From positions 22,752 through 86,751 of the forward strand of contig SVBX01000014.1 in NCBI GenBank assembly GCA_015058655.1: DNA of 64,000 bases. Direction: 5' to 3'. Origin of the DNA: Pseudoselenomonas ruminantium. GTDB lineage: Bacteria > Bacillota > Negativicutes > Selenomonadales > Selenomonadaceae. The position numbers were made by a program, and so were the translations under genes. The notes beneath the pieces were generated by a model. The model was not told where the DNA came from and did not search any database. It saw only the letters and a program-made list of their open reading frames with translations. How positions within the stretch are numbered: the stretch's first letter is position 1; each line of letters starts with the position of its first letter. Shown piece after piece: positions 17,484 to 26,115 of the stretch.

Positions 17484-17900
17484 ATGAAAGAGGAGGAAGG
17501 CCTGGTCATCAAGGTCAATGAAGCTATGGGAACTGTTACGGTGAAGGTGGGAAAGCACGAGGAATGCAGTGCCTGCGGGGCCTGTGCCGGCAGCCGCCAG
17601 CTGACGGTGGAGGCGGTGAACGGCCTGGGCGCAGGATTGGGCCAGCGGGTGAGATTCCGCATGCAGGAACAGCAGATGCTGAAGGGGGCTTTCGTGGTCT
17701 TTATGCTGCCGCTGCTGCTGGCGGGCTTGGGAGGAATCCTGGGCTGGCAGCTGGGCTATGGCGGGGAAGCAGAAGACCTGTATCCCTTGGGGCTGGGTTT
17801 CCTGGGGTTCTGCCTGGGCTCGGGGCTGGTCAAGTGGTATGACAGGCGGGCTGCTGCCAGTATGAAGGAGCAGCCGGTGATCACGGAGATTATTCCTTAG
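17484..17900 (+). CDS. rseC: RseC-family (SoxR-reducing system) protein
   Basis: 138 residues. An N-terminal beta domain has the cysteine cluster CSACGACAG (about residues 24-32), followed by two transmembrane helices (about 67-110), the layout of RseC. In gamma-proteobacteria RseC works with the Rsx/Rnf complex to re-reduce SoxR. Its place just before rnfC agrees with a redox partner role. ATG 17484 follows AAGGTGG; the in-frame extension upstream comes from the inserted repeat and was rejected. Confidence 0.87.
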   Translation: MKEEEGLVIKVNEAMGTVTVKVGKHEECSACGACAGSRQLTVEAVNGLGAGLGQRVRFRMQEQQMLKGAFVVFMLPLLLAGLGGILGWQLGYGGEAEDLYPLGLGFLGFCLGSGLVKWYDRRAAASMKEQPVITEIIP

Positions 17901-18005
17901 AATTGCTGAGGCGCTCGGAGTACAGCAACGCTGTGCCTGTGCCCTTCGCTTAATAGCGATGTACTATATATGATTGTATTTCAGGAGACTGACGAGGTGA
18001 TGTCA

Positions 18006-19361
18006 ATGCTTAAAAGATTCTTTGGAGGCATACATCCAAGGGATGGAAAGGAGCTGGCGAAGGATAAGGCCATAGAGGTCATGCCTTTGCCCCAGGAACT
18101 GGTGGTGCCCTTGAGCCAGCATATCGGGGCGCCCTGCAAGCCTGCTGTGAAGGTGGGAGAGCTGGTGAAGAAGGGGCAGCTTATCGCCACCAGCGAGGCC
18201 TTCATGCATGCAGATATCCATGCGCCTACCTCCGGCAAGGTGGCAAAGATTGAGGAGAGGCCCCATTCCGGGCGCGGTATGTGCCAGGCCATTGTCATTG
18301 CTCCCGATGGCAAAGATGAGTGGGCGGACGGGCTGCCCCTTTCCCGCAACTGGGAAGCCATGAGCCAGGAGGAAATCCTCACGGCTATCCAGCAGGCGGG
18401 CATCGTGGGCATGGGCGGCGCAACCTTTCCTGCCCATATCAAGTTGAAGCCCCAGAAGCCTGTGGATGTGCTGGTCATCAACGGGGCGGAGTGCGAGCCC
18501 TATCTGACAGCTGATTACCGGTTGATGCTGGAGGAGGCGCATAAAGTCATCACGGGGGTGCAGATTCTCGCCAAGGCTTTGGGTACCAAGAAGAACATGA
18601 TCGGTGTTGAGGATAACAAGCCCGAGGCGGTGAAGGCACTGGACAAGGCGGCAGAGGACACGGACATCGAAGTAGTGTCCCTGCCTACCCGCTACCCTCA
18701 GGGGGCGGAGAAAATGCTCATTTACGCTCTCACGGGCCGTGAGGTGCCCATGGGCGGCCTGCCCATGGATGCAGGTGCCGTGGTGCAGAATGTGGGGACA
18801 GCAGCAGCCATTGCGGAGGCAGTGGAGCAGGGGATTCCCCTTATTGAGCGCGTGACCACTGTCTCCGGTGATGCGGTGGCGGAGCCGAAGAACCTCAGGG
18901 TGCGGCTTGGCACCAGTTACAAAGCGTGCATAGCTTATGCGGGGGGCTTCAAGGAGACGCCGGATAAGGTCCTGGCAGGCGGGCCCATGATGGGCATGGC
19001 CCAGCAGAGCCTTGAGGTGCCGGTGATGAAGGGCTCCTCGGGAATCCTGGCCCTTACGAGGAAAATCACGGAGCATGGCCCGGAGATGAATTGCATCCGT
19101 TGCGGCAAGTGCGTGAAGGCCTGCCCCATGGGGCTGGTGCCCAGCATGCTGAGCATCCTTTCCCAGCGGGGGGATTACAAGGCCTGTCGGGATGATTATG
19201 GCCTGATGAACTGCGTGGAGTGCGGCTGCTGCACCTATGTGTGCCCTGCCAAGCGCAATATCGTCCAGTACATCCGTCTGGCCAAGAATGAAATAAGGGC
19301 CGAGGCAGCCAGGGAAAAGGCCAAGGCTGAGGCCAAGAAGGAAAAGGAGGCGGCCAAATGA
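18006..19361 (+). CDS. rnfC: Rnf complex subunit RnfC
   Basis: 451 residues. The N-terminal FFGGIHPRDGKELAKDKAI pattern, an NADH/FMN-binding RnfC core (GMGGATFPAHIKL, NGAECEPYL) and two C-terminal ferredoxin motifs, CIRCGKCVKACP and CVECGCCTYVCP, are typical. This peripheral subunit exchanges electrons with NAD(H). Start choice: ATG 18006 lies eight bases from GAGG; GTG 17997 or ATG 18000, after AGGAG, are alternatives. Its last four bases overlap rnfD. It is the first gene of rnfCDGEAB. Confidence 0.96.
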   Translation: MLKRFFGGIHPRDGKELAKDKAIEVMPLPQELVVPLSQHIGAPCKPAVKVGELVKKGQLIATSEAFMHADIHAPTSGKVAKIEERPHSGRGMCQAIVIAPDGKDEWADGLPLSRNWEAMSQEEILTAIQQAGIVGMGGATFPAHIKLKPQKPVDVLVINGAECEPYLTADYRLMLEEAHKVITGVQILAKALGTKKNMIGVEDNKPEAVKALDKAAEDTDIEVVSLPTRYPQGAEKMLIYALTGREVPMGGLPMDAGAVVQNVGTAAAIAEAVEQGIPLIERVTTVSGDAVAEPKNLRVRLGTSYKACIAYAGGFKETPDKVLAGGPMMGMAQQSLEVPVMKGSSGILALTRKITEHGPEMNCIRCGKCVKACPMGLVPSMLSILSQRGDYKACRDDYGLMNCVECGCCTYVCPAKRNIVQYIRLAKNEIRAEAAREKAKAEAKKEKEAAK

Positions 19362-20440
19362 GCGAAGCAGAAGTAAAGACGAATGTGGCTGCCGGACAGA
19401 CGGCCAAGGTTCCCGCAGCGCCACCAAAGCCTGCAGAAGCAAAGGAGGAAGTGAAGTTCACCATATCTTCCTCTCCCCATATCCGGGACGGGGAAACCAT
19501 CCCCCATATCATGTGGCAGGTCAACCTGGCTTTGCTGCCGGCGGCTCTCTTTGCAATCTATTGGTTTGGGTTTCCCGCACTTATCAATATGCTGGTGGGC
19601 ATCATAGCTGCTGTAGCTGCCGAGTATGTCTGGCAGAGAGCCATGGGTCAGACAATTACTGCCTTTGACGGCAGCGCCTGTATCACGGGCCTGCTGTTGG
19701 CCATGTCCATGTCCCCCGTGCTGCCTCCCTATATGGTGGCCATCGGCTCCATCCTGGCCATCGTGGTGGCCAAGCAGTCCATGGGGGGCCTGGGCTTCAA
19801 CATCTTCAACCCTGCCCACATCGGCAGGGCGGCCCTCATGGTGTCCTGGCCCGTGGCCATGACCACCTGGACGAAGATGCAGGATATGTCTGCCGGGGCG
19901 GTGGATGCGGTGACTAGCGCTACGCCTTTGAATATCCTGAAACTGCAGGGCTATGATGCCCTGGTGGCTACCTTCGGCGGCCAGGGGGAAATGTATAAGA
20001 GCCTGCTCTTGGGCACCCGCAACGGCAGCCTGGGAGAGACCAGCACCATCCTGCTGATGCTGGGGGGCGCGTATCTCATTTATAAGGGCTATATCAACTG
20101 GGTGGTGCCTTTGGGCATGATTGCCACGGTGGGCGTGCTCACCTGGCTTTTCGGCCCTGGGGGCTTTGGCACCGGCGACCCCCTGTTCCATGTGATGGCA
20201 GGAGGGCTCATGCTGGGAGCTTTCTTCATGGCTACGGATATGGTGACCATTCCCATGACCATCACGGGACAGATGATCTTCGCCGTGGGGGCAGGAGCTC
20301 TGACGGTGCTGATACGCCTGGCAGGAGGATATCCCGAGGGAGTCTGCTACTCCCTTTTGCTGATGAATGCGGTGACCCCGCTCATTGACCGTTATGTGAA
20401 GCCCCGCATCTTCGGGGCGCCGAAGGGGGGCGCCAATTGA
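19358..20440 (+). CDS. rnfD: Rnf complex subunit RnfD
   Basis: 360 residues, polytopic. A charged cytosolic leader of about 50 residues precedes the first helix. The covalent-FMN site is DAVTSATPL (about residue 185). SPHIRDGETI near residue 45 and GLGFNIFNPAHIGRAALM are family landmarks. It forms the membrane core of the ferredoxin:NAD+ oxidoreductase / ion pump with RnfA, E and G. ATG overlaps the rnfC stop. Confidence 0.96.
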   Translation: MSEAEVKTNVAAGQTAKVPAAPPKPAEAKEEVKFTISSSPHIRDGETIPHIMWQVNLALLPAALFAIYWFGFPALINMLVGIIAAVAAEYVWQRAMGQTITAFDGSACITGLLLAMSMSPVLPPYMVAIGSILAIVVAKQSMGGLGFNIFNPAHIGRAALMVSWPVAMTTWTKMQDMSAGAVDAVTSATPLNILKLQGYDALVATFGGQGEMYKSLLLGTRNGSLGETSTILLMLGGAYLIYKGYINWVVPLGMIATVGVLTWLFGPGGFGTGDPLFHVMAGGLMLGAFFMATDMVTIPMTITGQMIFAVGAGALTVLIRLAGGYPEGVCYSLLLMNAVTPLIDRYVKPRIFGAPKGGAN

Positions 20441-20997
20441 TGGCAAATGCAAATGAACATTCCATCGTGAAGATTGCCTCCAATTTGGCTATGGCTTGCT
20501 TCATCTCCGGCCTGGTCATCGGCGCCGTGTACTATGTGACGGCCCCAGTGGCGGCCCAGAAGGCAGAGGAAATGAAGCAGGAGTCCATGCGCTCCCTGGT
20601 GGCTGAGGCAGACAGCTTTGCCGATATACCCGGAGAGGAAGGCTGCTTTGCCGCTCAGAAAGACGGCAGGACGGTGGCCTACATCATTCCTTCCGAGTCC
20701 AAGGGGTACGGCGGCAAGATCAAGCTGCTGGTGGCGGTGGACACCGAGGGCAAGGTGCTGGATTTCAACATCCTGGAGCACAACGAGACGCCGGGGCTGG
20801 GAGATAACGCCCAGAAGCCTGATTTCCGCAAGCAGTTTGCGGGGAAAGGCCCGGAACTTCTGGAGGTCACCAAGGACCCCAATAACAAAGAAAACATTCA
20901 GGCCATGACGGGAGCTACCATTTCTTCCCGGGCCGTGGCAAAGGGCGTGAAGGAAGCGGCAGAAAAGGCCGCGGCTTTGGCGAAGGGGGGCAGATGA
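20440..20997 (+). CDS. rnfG: Rnf complex subunit RnfG
   Basis: 185 residues with a single N-terminal transmembrane segment (about 10-35) and an extracytoplasmic FMN-binding domain. The flavinylation motif is MTGATISS (about 155-162), Thr being the FMN attachment site, and ETPGLGD is the conserved loop. ATG 20440 shares its A with the rnfD TGA. Confidence 0.95.
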   Translation: MANANEHSIVKIASNLAMACFISGLVIGAVYYVTAPVAAQKAEEMKQESMRSLVAEADSFADIPGEEGCFAAQKDGRTVAYIIPSESKGYGGKIKLLVAVDTEGKVLDFNILEHNETPGLGDNAQKPDFRKQFAGKGPELLEVTKDPNNKENIQAMTGATISSRAVAKGVKEAAEKAAALAKGGR

Positions 20998-20998
20998 G

Positions 20999-21661
20999 AT
21001 GGACAAGCTGAAAGAACTCTGGCCCATATACAGCAAGGGCCTCTTGGCAGAGAATCCCATTTTCATCCTGGCCCTGTCCCTGTGCCCGGCGCTGGCGGTG
21101 ACGACCACGGTGGTGAACGGCCTTACCATGGGCCTCACGGTGACCTTCGTCATCACCTCCAACAATGTGGTGGTGTCACTGGTAAGGCACCTGGTAAATC
21201 CCAAGGTGCGAGTGCCTGTCTATATCACTTCCATTGCTACGATAGTGACGGTGGCCCAGCTGGTGCTGCAGGCTTACTTCCCTGTGCTTTACAAGGCTAT
21301 GGGCATCTATCTGGCCCTGGTGGTGGTGTTTGCCATCATCCTGGCCAGGGCAGAGGTCTTTGCCTCGAAAAATGGCGTGGTACGCTCCTTCTTGGATGGC
21401 TTCGGCATGGGCTGCGGCTTCACCTTGGCCATGCTGATCATCTCTGCTATCCGCGAGCTTTTAGGCTCCGGGACGCTGCTGGGCTATCAGGTCATGGGGG
21501 CAGGCTATGAGCCTATGCTGATGATGATCCTGCCGCCGGGGGCCTTTATCCTCATTGGCTATCTGGTGGCGGCTACCAAGACCTGGAATGCCCGCCAGGA
21601 GCGGCTGGCTGCTCAGGAACAGCGCCGCCGTGAGGCACAGGGAAAGGGGGCTGAGGGCTGA
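20999..21661 (+). CDS. rnfE: Rnf complex subunit RnfE
   Basis: 220 residues, six hydrophobic segments. ENPIFILALSLCPALAVTTT near the N-terminus and FLDGFGMGCGFTLAM, IRELLGSGTLLG later mark RnfE/NqrD. It starts one base after the rnfG stop and overlaps the rnfA start. Confidence 0.95.
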   Translation: MDKLKELWPIYSKGLLAENPIFILALSLCPALAVTTTVVNGLTMGLTVTFVITSNNVVVSLVRHLVNPKVRVPVYITSIATIVTVAQLVLQAYFPVLYKAMGIYLALVVVFAIILARAEVFASKNGVVRSFLDGFGMGCGFTLAMLIISAIRELLGSGTLLGYQVMGAGYEPMLMMILPPGAFILIGYLVAATKTWNARQERLAAQEQRRREAQGKGAEG

Positions 21662-22236
21662 TGGCTGAGTATTTGACGCTCTTTATCGGAGCGGTGATCA
21701 TCAACAATTTCGTGCTGACGAAATTTTTGGGGCTGTGCATTTTCTTTGGCATTTCCAAGAGCTTTTCGGCTTCCGTGGGCATGGGCATGGCGGTGACTTC
21801 CGTCATGACCATGAGCTCCATCCTGGCCTGGATAGTTTATTTCTTCGTGCTGGAGCCTTTGGGGGTGACTTTCCTTACCACCATTGTGTTCGTGGTGCTG
21901 ACAGCCAGTTTCGTGCAGCTGCTGGAGCTGGTGATCAAGAAGCAGGCGCCGACCCTTTACAATATGTGGGGCATCTACCTCCTGCTCATCGCCACCAACT
22001 GCATCGTGCTGGCAGTGCCACTGCTGAATGTGGAAAACAGCTACAGCCTGCTCAAGAGCATCGTGTTCGCCATTGGCTCAGGCCTGGGGTTCGCCCTGGC
22101 TATCGCTTTGATGGCGTCCCTGCGGGAGAAGCTGGTATATGCCGATGTGCCCAAGCCTTTGCAGGGCATAGGGATTGCGTTCATTTTGGCAGGGATGCTG
22201 TCACTGGCGTTCCTGGGGTTCTCGGGAATGCTCTAA
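21661..22236 (+). CDS. rnfA: Rnf complex subunit RnfA
   Basis: 191 residues, six transmembrane helices. INNFVLTKFLGLCIFFGIS (residues about 14-32) and ATNCIVLAVPLLN contain the conserved cysteines that bind the membrane [2Fe-2S] cluster shared with RnfE. The start overlaps the rnfE stop (TGATG). Confidence 0.96.
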   Translation: MAEYLTLFIGAVIINNFVLTKFLGLCIFFGISKSFSASVGMGMAVTSVMTMSSILAWIVYFFVLEPLGVTFLTTIVFVVLTASFVQLLELVIKKQAPTLYNMWGIYLLLIATNCIVLAVPLLNVENSYSLLKSIVFAIGSGLGFALAIALMASLREKLVYADVPKPLQGIGIAFILAGMLSLAFLGFSGML

Positions 22237-22249
22237 ATTACGGGGGCTT

Positions 22250-22441
22250 GCGGCAAGCATTCGGTCAACGCTGCGCAGTGATTTTTTGCTAAAGATATTT
22301 TTTGCTTTTAATTAAGCCTTCGCGCTCAGAACAACGCCCTTCGGTTGAACATATTCTTCGCGCAAAGGAAAGCTTGTAAGCAAAAAATCTCTTCTTAACG
22401 CAAAAAATCAAAAGCTCCGCTTATGACCGAACGCTTGCCGC
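22250..22441. repeat. 192-bp imperfect palindromic element between rnfA and rnfB
   Basis: Ends GCGGCAAGCATTCGGTCA and TGACCGAACGCTTGCCGC are near-perfect inverted repeats. Inside, GATTTTTTGC...TTTTTTGC pairs with GCAAAAAATC...GCAAAAAATC. No coding frame. It lies inside an operon whose other gene borders overlap, so it is probably an insertion or a structured RNA. No relative was found elsewhere in the window and no clear target duplication is seen. Confidence 0.72.
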
Positions 22442-22485
22442 CTGTAAAGGCTGGCTCTCTAAAGTTTCTATTAGGAGGTTTCTGT

Positions 22486-23319
22486 ATGGAAACTGCTATA
22501 TATATAATCGTGGTTCTGGTGGGGGTGGGCACCTTCTTTGGTTTGGTGCTGGCTCTGGCAGACAAGAAGTTTGCCATGGCTTCCAATCCCCTGATTGCAG
22601 AGGTGGAGGATATCCTGCCCAAGGGGCAGTGCGGTGCCTGTGGCTTTGCAGGCTGTGCCAAGTACGCTGAAGCGGTGGTGGAGGACCCTGAGGTGGCGCC
22701 AAACCTCTGCGTCCCCGGCAAGGCGGCGGTGGCGGCCAAGGTGGCAGAGCTCACCGGCAAGAAGGCGGAGGCTGCTGAGCCCCATTACGCCTATCTGAAA
22801 TGCCGGGGCACCCTCACGGCGGCGGTGATGGCAGCCCGCTATGAGGGGGTGCCGGATTGTGCCGCCGCCAAGCTGGTGGGGGGCGGCCCCAAGGGGTGCA
22901 AGTTCGGCTGCCTGGGCTTTGGCAACTGCGTGAAAGCCTGCCCCTTCGGTGCTCTTTCCATGGGGGCGGACGGCCTGCCGGTGGTGGATAAGGACATCTG
23001 CACAGGCTGCGGCAAGTGCGTGGAGACCTGCCCTCAGGGACTCATGGCTCTGGAGACCTTTGGCGCGCCTGTGGAGGTGACTTGCAGCTCCCATGACAAG
23101 GGGCCTGCGGCCAGGAAGAACTGCCAGAATGCCTGCCTCGGCTGCGGCCTTTGCATGAGGAATTGCAGCCAGGGCGCCATCAAGATAGAAAATTTCCTGG
23201 CGGTGGTAGATGCGGCAAAGTGCGTGGGCTGCAAAGACCCTGCCTGCCTGGCTAAATGCCCCACCAAGGCCATACAGAGTTTGGTCAAGGTGCCTGTCCC
23301 AGAGGAAATATCTGCCTAA
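22486..23319 (+). CDS. rnfB: Rnf complex subunit RnfB
   Basis: 277 residues. An N-terminal membrane anchor (about 4-25) is followed by the four-cysteine CGACGFAGCAKYAEAV cluster (about residues 46-60), two ferredoxin motifs (CVKACP region and CTGCGKCVETCP), and a further pair, CLGCGLCMRNCS and CVGCKDPACLAKCP. It receives electrons from ferredoxin. AGGAGG sits eight bases before ATG 22486; an earlier ATG at 22423 lies inside the palindromic element. A strong terminator follows. Confidence 0.96.
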   Translation: METAIYIIVVLVGVGTFFGLVLALADKKFAMASNPLIAEVEDILPKGQCGACGFAGCAKYAEAVVEDPEVAPNLCVPGKAAVAAKVAELTGKKAEAAEPHYAYLKCRGTLTAAVMAARYEGVPDCAAAKLVGGGPKGCKFGCLGFGNCVKACPFGALSMGADGLPVVDKDICTGCGKCVETCPQGLMALETFGAPVEVTCSSHDKGPAARKNCQNACLGCGLCMRNCSQGAIKIENFLAVVDAAKCVGCKDPACLAKCPTKAIQSLVKVPVPEEISA

Positions 23320-23340
23320 GGAGCGGGGGGATAGGCAAAA

Positions 23341-23377
23341 AAATTGCTCGAAGCATTCAGCTTCGAGCAATTTTTTT
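23341..23377. terminator. Terminator after the rnf operon, bidirectional
   Basis: TTGCTCGAAG (23344-23353) / CTTCGAGCAA (23361-23370) with A-run before and seven T after; it also serves the convergent EIIA gene. Confidence 0.94.
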
Positions 23378-23378
23378 G

Positions 23379-23927
23379 CTAGACCGCATATTGAAGTACG
23401 GTATCTTCCCCGGCAATGACGGATTCGCCTGCCATTCTGGGCTGGATATCTCTCACTCGTTCATAGTTCACGATAAGCACAGGACATATCATATTGATAT
23501 TGTGCTTCTCCAAAAGAGGGCGGTCAATCTTTATGATGGGGGTTCCGGCAGTGACCTTCTCGCCGCTGTGCTTCAGGGCCGTGAGACCGTCACCGTTCAT
23601 GATGATGGTATCAAGGCCAACATGTACCAGCACCTGAATCCCATCGGGGGTAGTTATGGCGAAAGCGTGCTTGGTATCGAAGAAGAGGGTTATCTCTCCG
23701 TCACAGGGAGCCAGGACGGTGTCCCCATCTGCCAAGATGGCCAGGCCGTCTCCTGTGAGTTTTTCCGAAAAGACCGGGTCGGGGACACTTTCAAGTTCGA
23801 GGGTTTGTCCGGAGATGGGAGCCAAGAGGTGTAGTGCTTGTAAATCCTTTTCCTGCTTATTCATGCGTTGCTGCTTCATGTGTGGTAGTGCATGGGTACA
23901 TCCTTTGCACCGACAGAAGCATTTCAC
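23379..23927 (-). CDS. PTS glucose-type EIIA protein (EIIA-Glc/Crr-like)
   Basis: 182 residues from ATG 23927. The EIIA domain carries both active-site histidines, H87 (DTKHAFAI) and phospho-acceptor H102 (VLVHVGLDT), with the flanking DGDTVLAPCDGEI and PIIKIDRPLLE segments. It passes phosphate from HPr to a sugar EIIB/IIC; no EIIBC partner is nearby, so it may serve several permeases or act as a regulator. Start is uncertain: ATG 23927 has AAAGG eight bases upstream but adds a cysteine-rich leader (C3, C5, C7, C10); ATG 23864 would give a standard-length EIIA without a good ribosome site. Confidence 0.9.
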   Translation of the reverse strand: MKCFCRCKGCTHALPHMKQQRMNKQEKDLQALHLLAPISGQTLELESVPDPVFSEKLTGDGLAILADGDTVLAPCDGEITLFFDTKHAFAITTPDGIQVLVHVGLDTIIMNGDGLTALKHSGEKVTAGTPIIKIDRPLLEKHNINMICPVLIVNYERVRDIQPRMAGESVIAGEDTVLQYAV

Positions 23928-24062
23928 CTGCCTTTACTAAAATTTCGAAAAATTCGTATACGTTGCTTTAGTTATATTTTAACCCTTTGCAGGGGAATGT
24001 CAAGATTGGAGGGGCTAAAGAAAGCGTTTACTGGATAAAATAAAGTTCTTGACAAAGGTAAA

Positions 24063-24096
24063 CGCACTCGCTTTTCAGGTTTCGCATGCGAGTGCG
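24063..24096 (-). terminator. Hairpin downstream of the membrane protein gene
   Basis: CGCACTCGC (24063-24071) / GCGAGTGCG (24088-24096), nine perfect pairs. On the minus strand it follows the gene ending at 24119; the T-tail is weak. Confidence 0.55.
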
Positions 24097-24118
24097 CAGG
24101 CCATTGCTTGTATCGGAA

Positions 24119-25216
24119 TTAGGGCAGATTGGGGATGTTTTTGCTGAGAGCGGTGTGATGGATTATTTCGTCCACCCTGAGGTCGATGGCTAATTCCTGT
24201 TTGTGAAGCGTTTCTGCAGTGGCAAATTCCGCCTGGCTGTTATCCTCCAGGCCCTTCAGGAAGTGATTCCAGGCCTCGATGGTGGTTTCAGTGGAGAGCT
24301 TTCGCTGCTCAGCCAGATATTGTGCCCCCTGGGGAACGGGAATCTGTTCGAGCTGCGCCTGACGCTCCTGCAGGGTAGGGATGACTTCCTTAGTCAGGAG
24401 CTTTTTGAGATGTTTTTTCTGATAGTCTGAGAGATTGCCGGAAGTGGTGCTGGTGAGGGACTGGAATTTTATTTGCTGATCGGCGAGCTTCTTGTTGCAG
24501 CTGCTTACGATGCTTTCGGTGGCTGCGATATAGTCAGCGATGTCCTTGTTTTGCAGGGGGGCGATGGTATCGAGGTACTGCTTGTAATTCTTGATGTACG
24601 ATACTTGCCAATGGCCATCGGTGGCTTTTTCCATGGAAAGGACAAGGGTGAAATCAGTCTGGGTGTAATCGTCTTTCACCAGCACTTCTGCCAGGGCAGT
24701 GCTGCCGTGGCGGTCTACCTTGGCAACCTTCAGGAAGGTGGTGTTGCGCAGCTGGCTGCGCTCCAGGAAGCGTTCATAATCAATGCCCAGCTGACGCCCC
24801 TTCAGGATGTCTGTACCTTCGGGAAGAGTCCAGCTGCCGGTGTTCAGGCGGCGCAAGATGGTCTCCTCTGTGCCTTGGGACAACTGGGGCTTGATGAGCA
24901 GATAAAATTTCTCGAACATCACTTTGCTTTGAGGGGTGAGTGTGGAGTCGTAGGCAAAGAGGTCGACCGTCAGGTCGTCATAAGCCCGGGAGGTCAGTAC
25001 CCCTAGGTTCACATAGCGCTTGAATTTTTCCTCGTCCTTTTCCTGCCAGGCCAGCTGCGCCTGCTCAAGGGCGTACTCAGGGGTGCGAGAGAAAAAGCCT
25101 AAATACCAGGCAGTAGTGCCGATGATGGCGGCTAGTCCCAGAAAGAGCATGAGCTGCCAACGGCTTGCGCTCTTGCGACGCTCTTTCAGTTTCCGTTGCC
25201 ATGTATAGTCATCCAT
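24119..25216 (-). CDS. Uncharacterised single-pass membrane protein
   Basis: 365 residues. A positively charged cytosolic tail (KLKERRKSASR, residues about 9-20) is followed by one transmembrane helix (about 22-42) and a large extracytoplasmic, mostly helical domain with EYALEQAQLAWQEKDEEKFK, reminiscent of DUF2939-type proteins (weak resemblance). No catalytic motif is seen. GGAGG precedes ATG 25216. It stands alone, divergent from the YdjM-like gene. Confidence 0.8.
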   Translation of the reverse strand: MDDYTWQRKLKERRKSASRWQLMLFLGLAAIIGTTAWYLGFFSRTPEYALEQAQLAWQEKDEEKFKRYVNLGVLTSRAYDDLTVDLFAYDSTLTPQSKVMFEKFYLLIKPQLSQGTEETILRRLNTGSWTLPEGTDILKGRQLGIDYERFLERSQLRNTTFLKVAKVDRHGSTALAEVLVKDDYTQTDFTLVLSMEKATDGHWQVSYIKNYKQYLDTIAPLQNKDIADYIAATESIVSSCNKKLADQQIKFQSLTSTTSGNLSDYQKKHLKKLLTKEVIPTLQERQAQLEQIPVPQGAQYLAEQRKLSTETTIEAWNHFLKGLEDNSQAEFATAETLHKQELAIDLRVDEIIHHTALSKNIPNLP

Positions 25217-25350
25217 ATGGGGAAATCCTCCTTAATGAGTTGGCGTGCAAACTACTATATCATAACATTATTCTGGCAGAGATTCCACAGGTAAGGTTTT
25301 TTTGCTATACTGAAGATAGTATGTTCGGTTTTATTGAAGGAGATTGCAAG

Positions 25351-25782
25351 ATGAAATGGCTGACCCATGAGGTTGTTACGGGGGTTATCGTCTATGCGGC
25401 CACGGATGATCCAATGGCGGCAGTTTACAGCATGGCAGGGGCTATCATACCGGATAAGATAGAGGGAAATCCCTTCAAACGCCACTTGTCCCATCGGGGC
25501 TGGTCGCATTGGCCCATGCTGTATATCCTGCTGGCAGGAGTATTTGCTTCGGGGAAGGAATACCTGGGGCTGGATTTTGGCACTTTGAAGGAGATTGGGT
25601 TTTTCATGGCCATAGGTGCTTTGCTGCACATAGCAGAAGATGCTATCTGCGGCAAGGTTCCCTGCCTGACACCTTATCACAAGATAGGGGTGAAGCTGTT
25701 CAAGGTAGGCTCTGTGGGAGAATATCTGGCAGCTTTGGCGATAGTGCTGGGAGCTTATGGCATAAAAATTGTTCTGAGATGA
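25351..25782 (+). CDS. YdjM-like membrane-bound metal-dependent hydrolase family protein
   Basis: 143 residues, with the family histidines: THEVVTG at the N-terminus, HLSHRGWSHWP (about residues 50-60) and a late HIAED. Four hydrophobic segments. The YdjM/DUF457 family is described as metal-dependent membrane hydrolases of unknown substrate. ATG 25351 has AAGGAG eight bases upstream; an in-frame extension to 25165 runs through the promoter region and was not used. A hairpin terminator follows. Confidence 0.83.
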   Translation: MKWLTHEVVTGVIVYAATDDPMAAVYSMAGAIIPDKIEGNPFKRHLSHRGWSHWPMLYILLAGVFASGKEYLGLDFGTLKEIGFFMAIGALLHIAEDAICGKVPCLTPYHKIGVKLFKVGSVGEYLAALAIVLGAYGIKIVLR

Positions 25783-25786
25783 AATT

Positions 25787-25850
25787 CCCACGCCTGCAAT
25801 GAACGCAGTCCATGCTAAGGCGCTGTTCATGCAGGTATTTTCTCCGTGGG
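25787..25850 (+). terminator. Hairpin terminator; remainder of the 25783-26115 gap
   Basis: CCTGCAATGAACGC (25793-25806) pairs imperfectly with GCGCTGTTCATGCAGG (25820-25835), extended by CCCACG/CGTGGG. The rest of the 333-bp gap (25851-26115) should hold the promoter of the BMP-kinase operon; I see no convincing gene or motif in it. Confidence 0.6.
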
Positions 25851-26115
25851 ATGCTTGAGCAATAACAAAAGCTGGAAAATGGGGCGGATATGAGATACAA
25901 TATTCATAATAATAGCGATAATATATGAAGGATGCTGAAGAAACGAGCTTAAACCTCACCAGTGCTTCCTGTCAGCAGTGGATGCAGAGTTGGTTGCCCT
26001 TATGGAGGATATTCTCGAACGCTTTTTTGTTTGTGATGGATCGTGTGGCAATTAAGCCGACAGGTGGCGGGGATTTTCCTTCGCTCTCTGCCGGCTTTGG
26101 GGAAGGGTGAGCTTT

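Noticed and set aside
25925..26110. 61-codon frame before the BMP operon
   Set aside because: No ribosome site, low-complexity product, and it overlaps the BMP start region; more likely leader DNA.
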